Positions 7,901-15,748 of a stretch of 64,000 bases of DNA are shown here, one piece after another (the first letter of the stretch is position 1; every line of letters begins with the position of its first letter). The notes under the pieces are model-generated. The model was not told where the DNA came from. It saw only the letters and a program-made list of their open reading frames with translations, and did not search any database. The stretch is from DCFW01 sp963790715 (GTDB lineage Bacteria > Bacteroidota > Bacteroidia > Bacteroidales > Bacteroidaceae): the NCBI GenBank assembly GCA_963790715.1, contig CAWBPN010000018.1, positions 1 through 64,000 of the forward strand, in the 5' to 3' direction. The translations under genes and the position numbers were made by a program.

Positions 7901-8308
7901 TCAAAATTTCACCATTTCCATTTTTTGAACGATTTCACTAAATTTCTTTTGAATCAAATCTTTTTGTTTATTACCGGCAGCAGATAATCCGTTTTTATAT
8001 TTTCTCATCAATGACGGATTGATCCCTATACTCTTGGCAAATTCAGTAGCATTGATAAACGGAAAGCTAAGAAAGAAACCTGATACATCATATCTGTAAT
8101 CTATCTTATATCCTTTGTCATACCACTCAGGATATTTACCTTTTATTTCTTTATAATATTCAGCTTGCTCTTTCAGAACCTCTACATAATCTTTTTTAGC
8201 TTCATTTTCTGTAAGACCAGACCCAGTTACAGGTACATTTTCATCTTTTGCATAGATGCTATATCCGCCATCTTCAGCCTTTTCAATGATTGAAATAATA
8301 GTCTTCAT
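7901..8308 (-). CDS. hicB: HicB-family antitoxin
   Basis: 135 residues. The N-terminal part (MKTIISIIEKAEDGGYSIYA, then GSGLTENEAKKDYVEVL) is the HicB partial RNase-H-like fold that binds and blocks the toxin. The C-terminal part (FINATEFAKSIGINPSLMRKY and following) is a helix-turn-helix for operator binding. It lies downstream of a HicA toxin on the same strand with a 77-bp gap that holds two hairpins. The toxin-first order is usual for hicAB. The protein would neutralise HicA and repress the promoter at the palindrome at 8601-8618. The call is strong from domain layout plus partner. Confidence 0.85.
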   Translation of the reverse strand: MKTIISIIEKAEDGGYSIYAKDENVPVTGSGLTENEAKKDYVEVLKEQAEYYKEIKGKYPEWYDKGYKIDYRYDVSGFFLSFPFINATEFAKSIGINPSLMRKYKNGLSAAGNKQKDLIQKKFSEIVQKMEMVKF

Positions 8309-8352
8309 GATTTTGTAATTTTAAAATTTCATTCTAATAAAGCTCAATTAAA

Positions 8353-8397
8353 CCCATCCCCAAAGGGATGGGAAGAACGAAGTTCTTATTTTTTTAT
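8353..8397. promoter_or_regulatory. Paired hairpins between hicA and hicB
   Basis: CCCATCCC (8353-8360) pairs with GGGATGGG (8365-8372) around CAAA; directly beside it AAGAAC (8373-8378) pairs with GTTCTT (8382-8387), overlapping the hicA stop codon. On the plus strand the second hairpin is followed by ATTTTTTTATT. The pair could attenuate or process the hicAB mRNA to set the toxin/antitoxin ratio, or stop antisense transcription. Confidence 0.45.
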
Positions 8398-8571
8398 TCC
8401 GGCTTCTTTCATCATTTTATTTAGAGTTCCATTAGGAATCTCTTTAGAAGAATGCCTTGCCACCGGAATGAAATAGGGATAATCAGGATGTACATATTTG
8501 TAATGATTAGTCCCACCTTTGATTGTCCAGCCATGCTTTTCAATCAATTTGTAAAATTCAGAATACTTCAT
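8386..8571 (-). CDS. hicA: HicA-family mRNA interferase toxin
   Basis: 61 residues with the compact dsRBD-like HicA fold: helix MKYSEFYKLIEKHGW, the conserved GGTNHYKY strand with catalytic His23, a short HPDYPYFIPVARH strand-turn and the helix IPNGTLNKMMKEAGI. HicA cleaves mRNA and arrests translation unless bound by HicB. Length and motif are typical of the family, and all key residues are present, so the toxin looks intact. It is the first gene of the pair and is driven from the operator-overlapped promoter at 8597-8628. Confidence 0.88.
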   Translation of the reverse strand: MKYSEFYKLIEKHGWTIKGGTNHYKYVHPDYPYFIPVARHSSKEIPNGTLNKMMKEAGIKK

Positions 8572-8596
8572 AGACCTCTTGCTTAATCGAACACCA

Positions 8597-8651
8597 CAAA
8601 AGTAACATATATGTTACTATAAAGCAAGAAATAAAGTAACATTTTCGTTAC
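8597..8651 (-). promoter_or_regulatory. hicAB promoter with two HicB-type operators
   Basis: A perfect 18-bp palindrome AGTAACATATATGTTACT (8601-8618) overlaps a minus-strand -7 box TACTTTTG (8604-8597). A second half-matching palindrome, GTAAC (8636-8640) with GTTAC (8647-8651), lies upstream. A -33-like CTTG is at 8628-8625. Binding of HicB to these sites would repress the operon. Confidence 0.65.
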
Positions 8652-8754
8652 AATTAATATAGTTTAAGTATTGACTGCTTTAAAATAAAGAAAAATCCGG
8701 AGAATTTTTATGCTACGTGCCAACGTGGAAAATCCAGATTAAATATCCCCCATA

Positions 8755-8823
8755 TTCCAATCGAAAGTGCCCCATAAATTCGATTGAAAATGCCCACCCA
8801 GTTTCCAATCGAAAAATCCCCTC
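8755..8823 (-). repeat. Orphan IS21-like terminal repeats
   Basis: Three imperfect units lie in a row: TTCCAATCGAAAGTGCCCC (8755-8773), the inverted AATTCGATTGAAAATGCCC (8778 on) and TTTCCAATCGAAAAATCCCC (8802 on). Spaced multiple end repeats of about 20 bp are characteristic of IS21-family elements, but no istA or istB lies near. The unit differs from the ends of the intact IS21 element at 21185-23994, so this would be a remnant of another element. Confidence 0.4.
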
Positions 8824-8978
8824 AAATCACGAAAAATAATTGTTTTATTGGCATAAAATTCCTATCTTATCTGTTAAATGTTTCAAAACTAAATAACAAT
8901 CTTGACATAATAATAGGAATTGAAATACTTTCAAAGCAATGTTTTTAGACAAAATGAGGCAAACTTTTTAAGAGGCAA

Positions 8979-10487
8979 TTACATTCTCACCACATTATAC
9001 TTGTTGCCGTCTTCATAATGCTCTTTACGATAATCCAATTCTTTTAGTAAGCCCCAAACCTTGCTTTCCTTCACACCTTTCATCGCCTCTTTGTCTGCTA
9101 CTCGCATTTCATCATATATCTCTCGTGCTGAAAGCTTTATCGTCTTTTCATTACCTATTGGTTTTCTGAACAATGTGTCAAAAACGTCCTCTTCTATCGT
9201 ATTGCGTTGATATGCTGCATTATGCGTCATTATCTCAGCTTCTTCGTCCTCTTCGAACCAATAACGCTTGCCTTCTTCTATTTCTTCTTTCAGTTGGGCA
9301 TATATCTGTGCATGGTCTATCGGCGAACAATCGATCTTCTTTTCCACCTCTATGCATATAAAACGTCGGCTACCCGTCGGGTCGGTCAATAAGTCTCTCC
9401 TGTTTGAAGTTGCTATGAATGAGGTTGTCCTCGGTAATTCGCTTAATCCTCGTTGATAGGCTTTCTTCGTATTTACCGTTGCCATCTGCATAAGATTCTT
9501 AAGTGATGCCATACCTTTAGCCGAGTATTTGTCTATCTCGTCAAGGTTTATCAATGCAAACTCCGTTAGTTTCTCTTCCGCCCTAGCTGTGGAATTGATG
9601 TTTAATCTATCCAAGTAATAAGGCTGTAATTCATCAGGCAGCAGCAGTTTACAGAATGTTGACTTTTGTCGTCCCTGCCTTTTGCTTATTAGTATAGGTG
9701 CAACACTGTTGCCGTGAAGAGTGTCTCTTCCCAACCATTGTGCCGTCAAGCCACGCATCCATGTATGAAAATGCCTTACCCAGAATTCACTCTTTGATAC
9801 TCTTTCTGCCAAAGGTGTTACGCGGTCTTTGCCGTCCCACTTGGGTAATGATTCCAAATAATCTTTCATCGGGTGGAAGTCGGCAATAAATGTAGAATCC
9901 ACATGTCGGCGAATGTCATTGTCCCAAACATTTACGCCGTTTTTGCGTGCATAGGTGCACATACTGTGAATTACACGTTCCGTTATTTTGGCAAAAGGTT
10001 CATTACTGTTCAACAACCTGTATTCCGTTTGGTTGGTTATCTCATTGTGCCTCAGTTCATAACGGTTATTCATAAACCACTCCATCTTAAATATTTCCGA
10101 AGACGTTTTCTTTACATCCTCTTTTGTCGGTTTAGATTGCAGTTGAGTATTAACCTCTATTATATGAGGGTCGCGCTCTTCTATCTGCCATACCTTTGCC
10201 TGTGCAAGTTGTTCTTCTTTGCCTTTGGCAATGGAAGTTTTGCGTGCTTCTGCCTTTTCAGCCTCAGCCTTACTTATAGCTTCCATAGCTTGTAGAGCCA
10301 TAACTGTTTCATCGCCTGTCCAATCAGGTTGTTTTCTGATAAAGATATAATTATGAGTTATATCTTCTATAAACGATTCCATGTAAGAAAAACGTTTCAT
10401 TGTCTCATCACTCTTTTCACCTGCTTTAATTATTTTTTGGCACAAGGCTAAAAAATCAGACTCGTTAAATTTTCTTTTTCCTATCAT
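8979..10487 (-). CDS. VirE/VapE-family P-loop ATPase (mobile-element replication protein)
   Basis: 502 residues. The C-terminal two thirds match the VirE (virulence-associated E) family found in phages, islands and satellites: WDGKDRVTPL (217-226), Walker A GRQKST (272-277), Walker B FALINLDEID (310-319), then ATSNRRDLLTDPTGSRRF (359-376). The N-terminal 130 residues are helical and highly charged; the primase-type N-terminal domain often joined to VirE proteins is missing. The family works in superfamily-3-like helicase or replication initiation steps. It stands alone between the hicAB pair and the cas operon and is not adjacent to integrase or mobilisation genes, so it is probably a leftover of a mobile element. 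Confidence 0.8.
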   Translation of the reverse strand: MIGKRKFNESDFLALCQKIIKAGEKSDETMKRFSYMESFIEDITHNYIFIRKQPDWTGDETVMALQAMEAISKAEAEKAEARKTSIAKGKEEQLAQAKVWQIEERDPHIIEVNTQLQSKPTKEDVKKTSSEIFKMEWFMNNRYELRHNEITNQTEYRLLNSNEPFAKITERVIHSMCTYARKNGVNVWDNDIRRHVDSTFIADFHPMKDYLESLPKWDGKDRVTPLAERVSKSEFWVRHFHTWMRGLTAQWLGRDTLHGNSVAPILISKRQGRQKSTFCKLLLPDELQPYYLDRLNINSTARAEEKLTEFALINLDEIDKYSAKGMASLKNLMQMATVNTKKAYQRGLSELPRTTSFIATSNRRDLLTDPTGSRRFICIEVEKKIDCSPIDHAQIYAQLKEEIEEGKRYWFEEDEEAEIMTHNAAYQRNTIEEDVFDTLFRKPIGNEKTIKLSAREIYDEMRVADKEAMKGVKESKVWGLLKELDYRKEHYEDGNKYNVVRM

Positions 10488-10537
10488 TTTTCTTATTTCT
10501 TTATTTTTAAATTATAAATATAGTAATTTCATTGCTA

Positions 10538-10569
10538 CAAATGTACAAAAATCATATCGCGATGTCAAG
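10538..10569 (-). promoter_or_regulatory. Promoter-like boxes for the VirE gene
   Basis: On the minus strand CTTG (10569-10566) precedes TACATTTG (10545-10538) by 20 bp, near the Bacteroidota consensus, 50 bp upstream of the start codon. Confidence 0.4.
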
Positions 10570-10621
10570 CTTTTTTCAAATTATTTTCCTGACAATCTCA
10601 ATATATTTTGTTTTGTAAGTG

Positions 10622-10759
10622 CTATTCATGTTTCAGATAACCTTTATTCACAGGCGTTTTCAGCTGACAGTCTGAATAGTTGCATGTTTCATTTGGAGGC
10701 ATAACACACTTGATACATATAACTCTGTGTATGGTATATTCAGTCCAGAAATATGCCAT
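10622..10759 (-). CDS. Possible 45-aa protein with a zinc-ribbon-like CxxC/Cx4C pattern
   Basis: A 46-codon frame starts with ATG at 10759 (MAYFWTEYTIHRV...) and ends at TAG 10622. Cysteines 15, 18, 26 and 31 give C-I-K-C followed by C-N-Y-S-D-C, spaced like a small treble-clef or zinc ribbon, and the rest is protein-like rather than low complexity. It lies alone between the VirE gene and the cas operon. The frame is open for ten further codons upstream, so it could also be the tail of a decayed longer gene. The family is unknown. Confidence 0.4.
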   Translation of the reverse strand: MAYFWTEYTIHRVICIKCVMPPNETCNYSDCQLKTPVNKGYLKHE

Positions 10760-11031
10760 GGATAAGTCAATTACATTTAACTTAAATACAGCTCGTTATT
10801 TTAACTAAATAACAAATTTTGCACTGGGAAAGTTTTATTTTGACTCAACATTGCGTAAAATTATATTCATTTTTGGGAATTATAGAAATAGCAAAATATG
10901 GACAAAGCAACAATATTAGCGCGAACAAAGTTTACCTATTTCCGAATAAGGCATTTCTTTTGGCACGCCGTCATATTTTAGCGACACATCATTGCAATAT
11001 TATATATTTATAACCATTCCAGCACCATACC

Positions 11032-11181
11032 TTACAAACTATTAAAAGGCATCTGAATCGGCGTTTGAAATATACTGGCGTAGCTCTCGCTTTCCAGTAC
11101 GTTTAACATATTTTGCCAGCGCATTTCACCTCCGAAATGTGCATAAGTCAGACGTTTTGCCAGTGCTCTTCTTGCTGAATA
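11032..11181 (-). pseudogene. Coding-like remnant without a start codon
   Basis: On the minus strand a 49-codon stretch ends at TAA 11032 and is preceded by an in-frame TGA. Its composition looks like real protein (AKRLTYAHFGGEMRWQNML, then FQTPIQMPFNSL). The only internal ATGs would give very short products. It looks like the 3' end of a lost gene. The family is unrecognised, and the rest of the 10760-11460 gap shows nothing else convincing. Confidence 0.3.
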
Positions 11182-11462
11182 TCAGTATATTGTCAAGATT
11201 GATGCTATACAGAATTTTAGTTCATGCTTTAGAAAAAAATGCCGAAACCTCTTATATTATTATTGTTACAAAAATTCACAGCTAAATAGACACAGGTATT
11301 CAGCTTGTCAGCTGTAAATGCCGACGGGCAGAGGGATTATGAATGGTGAATAGCACTATTTTTATTCTAAATGCAATGCAAAACTTTGATAATATTCCCA
11401 TTATGTTATAACAATCATATAAAAAACTTTTGTTCTTATATTATAATTTAATAATTTATCTA

Positions 11463-11470
11463 TATATTTG
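11463..11470 (+). promoter_or_regulatory. -7 box of the cas operon promoter
   Basis: TATATTTG matches TAnnTTTG and lies 20 bp upstream of the cas6 ATG. No well-spaced -33 TTTG is present (the nearest, 11429-11432, is 30 bp away), so the promoter is probably weak or needs an activator. Confidence 0.4.
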
Positions 11471-11490
11471 AAACAAATAATGAAAAAACG

Positions 11491-12276
11491 ATGAGATTTA
11501 AACTAACATTAAATATAAATAAGCAAGCCTTTGGCAACTTATTACCTATAAACTATATGTATCCCATATCAGCGGTTGTGTATCACGTGTTAGGTCAAGC
11601 AGATAAACAATACGCCACATGGTTACATAATAACGGTTTTATGTCTACAGAAGGGAAGCATTTTAAGCTTTTCACCTTTTCAAGATTCAAAATAGAAAAG
11701 CGTAAAATATTTCCACAAAGTGAACGTATTGCTATTCTGTGTGACACAATTGAGTGGCAAATATCTTTCTTACCGGAAAAGAGTACAGAACAATTCATAC
11801 AAGGACTGTTTGCCAACCAAACATTTGAAATAGCAGATAAAAATTCAAAAGTTCAATTTCATGTAAGAAATATTGAAGTGCTGCCATCACCAACATTCAG
11901 TAATGAGATGAGTTTTTCTACAATGTCACCTATATGTATAAGGTGCAAAGAAGAAGATGGTAAAACGAAATATATATCGCCTTCAGATCCAAAAGCAAAG
12001 AAAGCAATACTTACCAGTTTACTATCACGCTATGAAGCATATAATAAAAAACCATTTATAGGTACAACCGATTTTGATTTCGTCACACTTAATGAACCAA
12101 AGTCAGTGTTGGAAACAATAAAGGCTGACAATAAAGAAGAAACAAAAGTGAGAGGTTACATGTGCCAATTCAAGATGAAAGCTCCGGTTGAGTTGATGCG
12201 CATCATGTACGAAAGTGGTATTGGGGAAGAATGCTCACAAGGATTTGGGTGCGTGAGAATAAATAAAACAAAATGA
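11491..12276 (+). CDS. cas6: Cas6 CRISPR RNA endoribonuclease
   Basis: 261 residues, a double-ferredoxin RAMP protein that cuts the pre-crRNA inside each repeat. The diagnostic glycine-rich loop is at the C-terminus (SGIGEECSQGFGCVRI, about 242-257). Candidate catalytic histidines are His32 (AVVYHVLG) and His46 (TWLHNNG), in the N-terminal position used by Cas6 enzymes. Cleavage 8 nt before the repeat end would leave the tag ATTGAAAT, the usual type I-B handle. It is the first gene of an eight-gene cas operon, 16 bp before cas8b. The length is normal and no defects are seen. Confidence 0.93.
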   Translation: MRFKLTLNINKQAFGNLLPINYMYPISAVVYHVLGQADKQYATWLHNNGFMSTEGKHFKLFTFSRFKIEKRKIFPQSERIAILCDTIEWQISFLPEKSTEQFIQGLFANQTFEIADKNSKVQFHVRNIEVLPSPTFSNEMSFSTMSPICIRCKEEDGKTKYISPSDPKAKKAILTSLLSRYEAYNKKPFIGTTDFDFVTLNEPKSVLETIKADNKEETKVRGYMCQFKMKAPVELMRIMYESGIGEECSQGFGCVRINKTK

Positions 12277-12292
12277 CAAAAAAATATAAATC

Positions 12293-14092
12293 ATGAGTTT
12301 AGATACCGTTATTAAAATAGGCAAGCAATATCGACAAGCCAAAGATTCATGGCACTACCATGACCAAGTTGTACAAGCAATAAGAGATGTGGACAATTTA
12401 GCTAAGACAAAAGATAAAAATGGTAATGCCATAATAACTTCATTTTATGAAATTGAAGTTACAAACGATGGTCAAGCTTTTCATTTTGATCTAGACAATA
12501 TGAAAGAAATAACAGATGAAGATGTCAAAAAAAATATTTACTATTTAAACTTAAAAGTAAATAAAAAGGATTCTACTAAAAAATACCTTGTGGGTGATAT
12601 CGTTTATTCGTGTTATATTAATAATAAAAATGAAGAAAAAGAAAATGGAAATTATAGATTAAAAAGTATTTGGCGTGGTAAAGGGAAATCCTCTTTCTGG
12701 AAAAGCGAAGATATTATTAAAAATATTGGCAACGACTTTATTACAAAATTCAGAGATGAATTTAAAAATAAAATAGAAACAATCGAAAAAATATTATCAA
12801 AGCACAAATCTATTGTATTGCATTTTGATTTTAATGGAAAAAGTTGGATTGATTATTACGAAATTATAGAAGTCGTTAATAATCTATTATGCCAAGATTT
12901 AGTATGTAATTTCAGAAATACAAACAAAGTTATACTAAAGAATTATCTTTATAAAACTCTTGGTGGTGGAAACACTCCTGGATTTAGCCCCTATACTGAC
13001 TATAAAAACAGACTATTTGAAAAAGACGAAATAATAAGTTTACTTTATGCTAGTAAAGCAACAGAAAAGCCATTAATAAGAATCGGGAATATCGGTATTT
13101 TGGCATTACCACATAATGAAATGGATTCAATAACACCTGATAAAATTGTAAACTTTTTTGAGAGAGAAGATAAAACATTAGGGGAAAAAGTAAAGAGCGA
13201 GTTACATAAAGAAGATACCATAAATAACGGAAATGATTTTGCAAATCACCAATCAGATTCTTTGTTCACTGATTTTATTGAAAACAAGTTTGATGATAAA
13301 GTTAAATTTGACATCGTCTTTACAACTATACCTAGTTCACCGTCTGGTGTGTTTTCCGATTTAATTGAAATATCTGACGTTGAAAAAAGCTTATTAAAAC
13401 AAATCCATGAAAATATTATAAAACAACGTAATGAACTCGAGGACATGGCTAATAAAGAATATCCAATATTAAAATATAAATTCAATCTTCAAATTCAAAA
13501 TAGTTTCTTAAAGATTTTTGGAGATCTCACAACTGATAAGAAAAATTTTAAATTCCATTTATTAAAGGTTATTCCGCAAATATATACTGATACTTATTAT
13601 GCCGATCCTCTTTTGTTACCAACATTTATTAATAAAGTGGAATATAATATTAGAAACGATGGGGCGAAATTCGGGATATTAAAATATGATTTTTATTTTC
13701 TAATTAAAATACAAAAACAAAAACAAAATACGCTTATGGATATTAAAAAATCAAAGAGCTATGAACTAGGTAATAACTTAGGCATAATGGCTCAGCAATT
13801 TGCTGCATGGAGAGAAGATTGTCCTATAAAATCATTCGAAAAAAATTATGTAGGTAACTTATCACGTCGTTCTTCATCATTAAATGATCTTATAAAATTC
13901 GCAGCTTTCATTAATGAAAAGCTTGTGATGCACAGTAGACTTTATCCTGATGTAAGAAATGCTTATGCTAATTTCATAGAAATAATTAAGAAATTCGGGA
14001 CAGAGAAATATAATAAATATAATTTTGCCCTTGGTTTCTTCGAAACATATTATGGAAAACAAAAAGAATCAAATAAAAATATTAACGAATAA
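12293..14092 (+). CDS. cas8b: Cas8b, large subunit of the type I-B Cascade
   Basis: 599 residues at the position of the large subunit. The sequence resembles the TM1802/Csh1 group of Cas8b: a lysine- and asparagine-rich N-terminal half and a helical C-terminal region (YELGNNLGIMAQQFAAWRED, KNYVGNLSRRSS, NALGFFETYY-like end) that usually corresponds to the small-subunit-like bundle. Cas8b recognises the PAM and positions the non-target strand for Cas3. Cas8 proteins diverge strongly, so the subtype rests on the neighbours (cas6 before, csh2-type cas7 and cas5 after) as well as these patches. Very AT-rich codon use matches the rest of the cas operon and contrasts with the flanking core genes. 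Confidence 0.85.
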   Translation: MSLDTVIKIGKQYRQAKDSWHYHDQVVQAIRDVDNLAKTKDKNGNAIITSFYEIEVTNDGQAFHFDLDNMKEITDEDVKKNIYYLNLKVNKKDSTKKYLVGDIVYSCYINNKNEEKENGNYRLKSIWRGKGKSSFWKSEDIIKNIGNDFITKFRDEFKNKIETIEKILSKHKSIVLHFDFNGKSWIDYYEIIEVVNNLLCQDLVCNFRNTNKVILKNYLYKTLGGGNTPGFSPYTDYKNRLFEKDEIISLLYASKATEKPLIRIGNIGILALPHNEMDSITPDKIVNFFEREDKTLGEKVKSELHKEDTINNGNDFANHQSDSLFTDFIENKFDDKVKFDIVFTTIPSSPSGVFSDLIEISDVEKSLLKQIHENIIKQRNELEDMANKEYPILKYKFNLQIQNSFLKIFGDLTTDKKNFKFHLLKVIPQIYTDTYYADPLLLPTFINKVEYNIRNDGAKFGILKYDFYFLIKIQKQKQNTLMDIKKSKSYELGNNLGIMAQQFAAWREDCPIKSFEKNYVGNLSRRSSSLNDLIKFAAFINEKLVMHSRLYPDVRNAYANFIEIIKKFGTEKYNKYNFALGFFETYYGKQKESNKNINE

Positions 14093-14104
14093 ATTCAAAA
14101 TAAG

Positions 14105-15049
14105 ATGGAAAATTTAATAGAAAAATCTGAAATCATATTTTTATATGAAGGGAAGTTTACAGTTCCAAACGGTGATCCATTTACAGGAGAACAACGTTAT
14201 GACGATGAAACAAAACGCATCTTAATAAGTGATGTGAGAATAAAAAGATATATAAGAGACTATTTCATTGAACAGAACTTACTAAATCCTGGTAAGTATG
14301 AAGTTTATGTTTTTAACGATAAGTCACAAGTAGAAGAAGGTAGTAAAGAATCAGGTGCATCGGCCAGAATGAAATCATTATGGGCAAAATATTATCCGAC
14401 AAAACCAAATAAGAAAGAAATAGAAAATGCGGCATTAGAACTCATGCAAAAATGTATTGATGTACGACTTTTCGGTGGAATATCAACAGAAAAAGAAGCC
14501 GCCGTCAATATTACCGGTCCAATTCAATTTGCTTTGCTTAATCCTTCATTAAATAAATCCGACCTAAGAATCCATCAAAACACATCAGTTTTTTCATCAA
14601 GCGCAGATAAATCACGTGGAGCTATAGGTACAACAACAATTGTGCCTTATTCCATAAATCAGATACATGGATGGATAAATCCGTACTCTGCTATAGAAAG
14701 CAAATTAACTAATGATGATATAAAGGAACTGTTTAAAGCTCTTTGGAACAGCATAAACAATTCAAATACACGTAGTAAATCAAATCAAGATTCAGTACTT
14801 CTAATACAAGTAGTATACAAAAATGCTAATGATAAAGTTTACGAAACGAACAAACTTATTTCAATAAAATCAGATAAAGAAGAAGAACAAATTCGTGAAA
14901 TGGAGGATTATACTTTTGATTTTTCAAAATTAGCTGAAGTAGCCGAATCAAACAAAATTTCTGAAATAAGATACTATACTGAAATAGAATCAATTAAAAA
15001 TGCTATTAAGACTCTTAATATCGATAAAATTAAAGAAATGATCATATAA
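14105..15049 (+). CDS. cas7: Cas7 (Csh2 type), Cascade backbone
   Basis: 314 residues. The N-terminal motif FTVPNGDPFTGEQRYDDET and the core CIDVRLFGG...NITGPIQFALLN are typical of Csh2-type Cas7. Several copies coat the crRNA along the spacer in the effector complex. The start at 14105 is 12 bp after the cas8b stop. The length is standard (about 290-320). There is no sign of truncation, so the effector backbone should be functional. Confidence 0.93.
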   Translation: MENLIEKSEIIFLYEGKFTVPNGDPFTGEQRYDDETKRILISDVRIKRYIRDYFIEQNLLNPGKYEVYVFNDKSQVEEGSKESGASARMKSLWAKYYPTKPNKKEIENAALELMQKCIDVRLFGGISTEKEAAVNITGPIQFALLNPSLNKSDLRIHQNTSVFSSSADKSRGAIGTTTIVPYSINQIHGWINPYSAIESKLTNDDIKELFKALWNSINNSNTRSKSNQDSVLLIQVVYKNANDKVYETNKLISIKSDKEEEQIREMEDYTFDFSKLAEVAESNKISEIRYYTEIESIKNAIKTLNIDKIKEMII

Positions 15050-15052
15050 TTC

Positions 15053-15748
15053 ATGGAAGGTGCAAAAATAAATATAAAAGGCGAATGGGCGCAATTTAAA
15101 CGTACAGAAACAAATAACAATCCGCTGACCCACGATTTTATCACTAAAACCGCTTTAATCGGAATGATTGGTGCCGTAACCGGTAAGAATAGAATAGAGA
15201 TGAAAGAATTATTTCCTATTTTAAGTGAAGATTTAAAGTATGGAGTAAAAATAAATAATAACATAAAAAAGCAATCGTGGGGTTTTACATGTAGAGATGT
15301 ATCAAATGCCTGGAACAAAGCTCCAAAACAAATGGAGTTCATTAAAGATGTTGATTATGATGTCGTTATTTGTCTTATTAATGAACGTTCAAAAGATATA
15401 TTTAATGAATTCATTTCGTATTGTAAACTTGGAAAATCATTTTATGAACCTGTATTAGGGTTACATAATTGTCCCGCTAAAATTAGTTTTATAAATTACG
15501 GAGCGATAAATTACGTCAAAGATGGTACGTTCGAGACAAAAGGATTTATTACGAGCAAACATATTCCAGTAAATATTTCATCTCATTTTGTACGTCTTGG
15601 TTTTGATAAAATTCCAACATATCAAAATAACGATTTTTGGAATATACCAGATAAATATGTTGCTATAGTTTATCCTTCAAATAATGAATCAATAGAAGTA
15701 AAAGGTTTTTATTATTGTTTTAATGAAGAGAAATGGTGCCTAATTTAA
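15053..15748 (+). CDS. cas5: Cas5 (type I-B), crRNA 5'-handle cap of Cascade
   Basis: 231 residues. The N-terminal RAMP strand KINIKGEWAQFKR and the helix TKTALIGMIGAVTG (residues 31-44) are the Cas5 hallmark; PVLGLHNCPAKI (about 137-148) matches the conserved mid-protein segment. Cas5 holds the 5' handle of the crRNA and joins Cas7 to Cas8. It begins 3 bp after cas7 and overlaps cas3 by 16 bp, indicating coupled translation. Confidence 0.92.
   Translation: MEGAKINIKGEWAQFKRTETNNNPLTHDFITKTALIGMIGAVTGKNRIEMKELFPILSEDLKYGVKINNNIKKQSWGFTCRDVSNAWNKAPKQMEFIKDVDYDVVICLINERSKDIFNEFISYCKLGKSFYEPVLGLHNCPAKISFINYGAINYVKDGTFETKGFITSKHIPVNISSHFVRLGFDKIPTYQNNDFWNIPDKYVAIVYPSNNESIEVKGFYYCFNEEKWCLI

Noticed and set aside
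10819..11013. Plus-strand 64-codon frame before the cas operon
   Set aside because: It starts with TTG, lacks recognisable domains and has an AT-driven composition. I see no support as a gene.
11073..11142. Hairpins TACTGG/CCAGTA and GCGCATTTC/GAAATGTGC as a structured RNA
   Set aside because: The same bases read as a protein-like remnant on the minus strand, which explains them more simply. The stems are short and one has a wobble pair.
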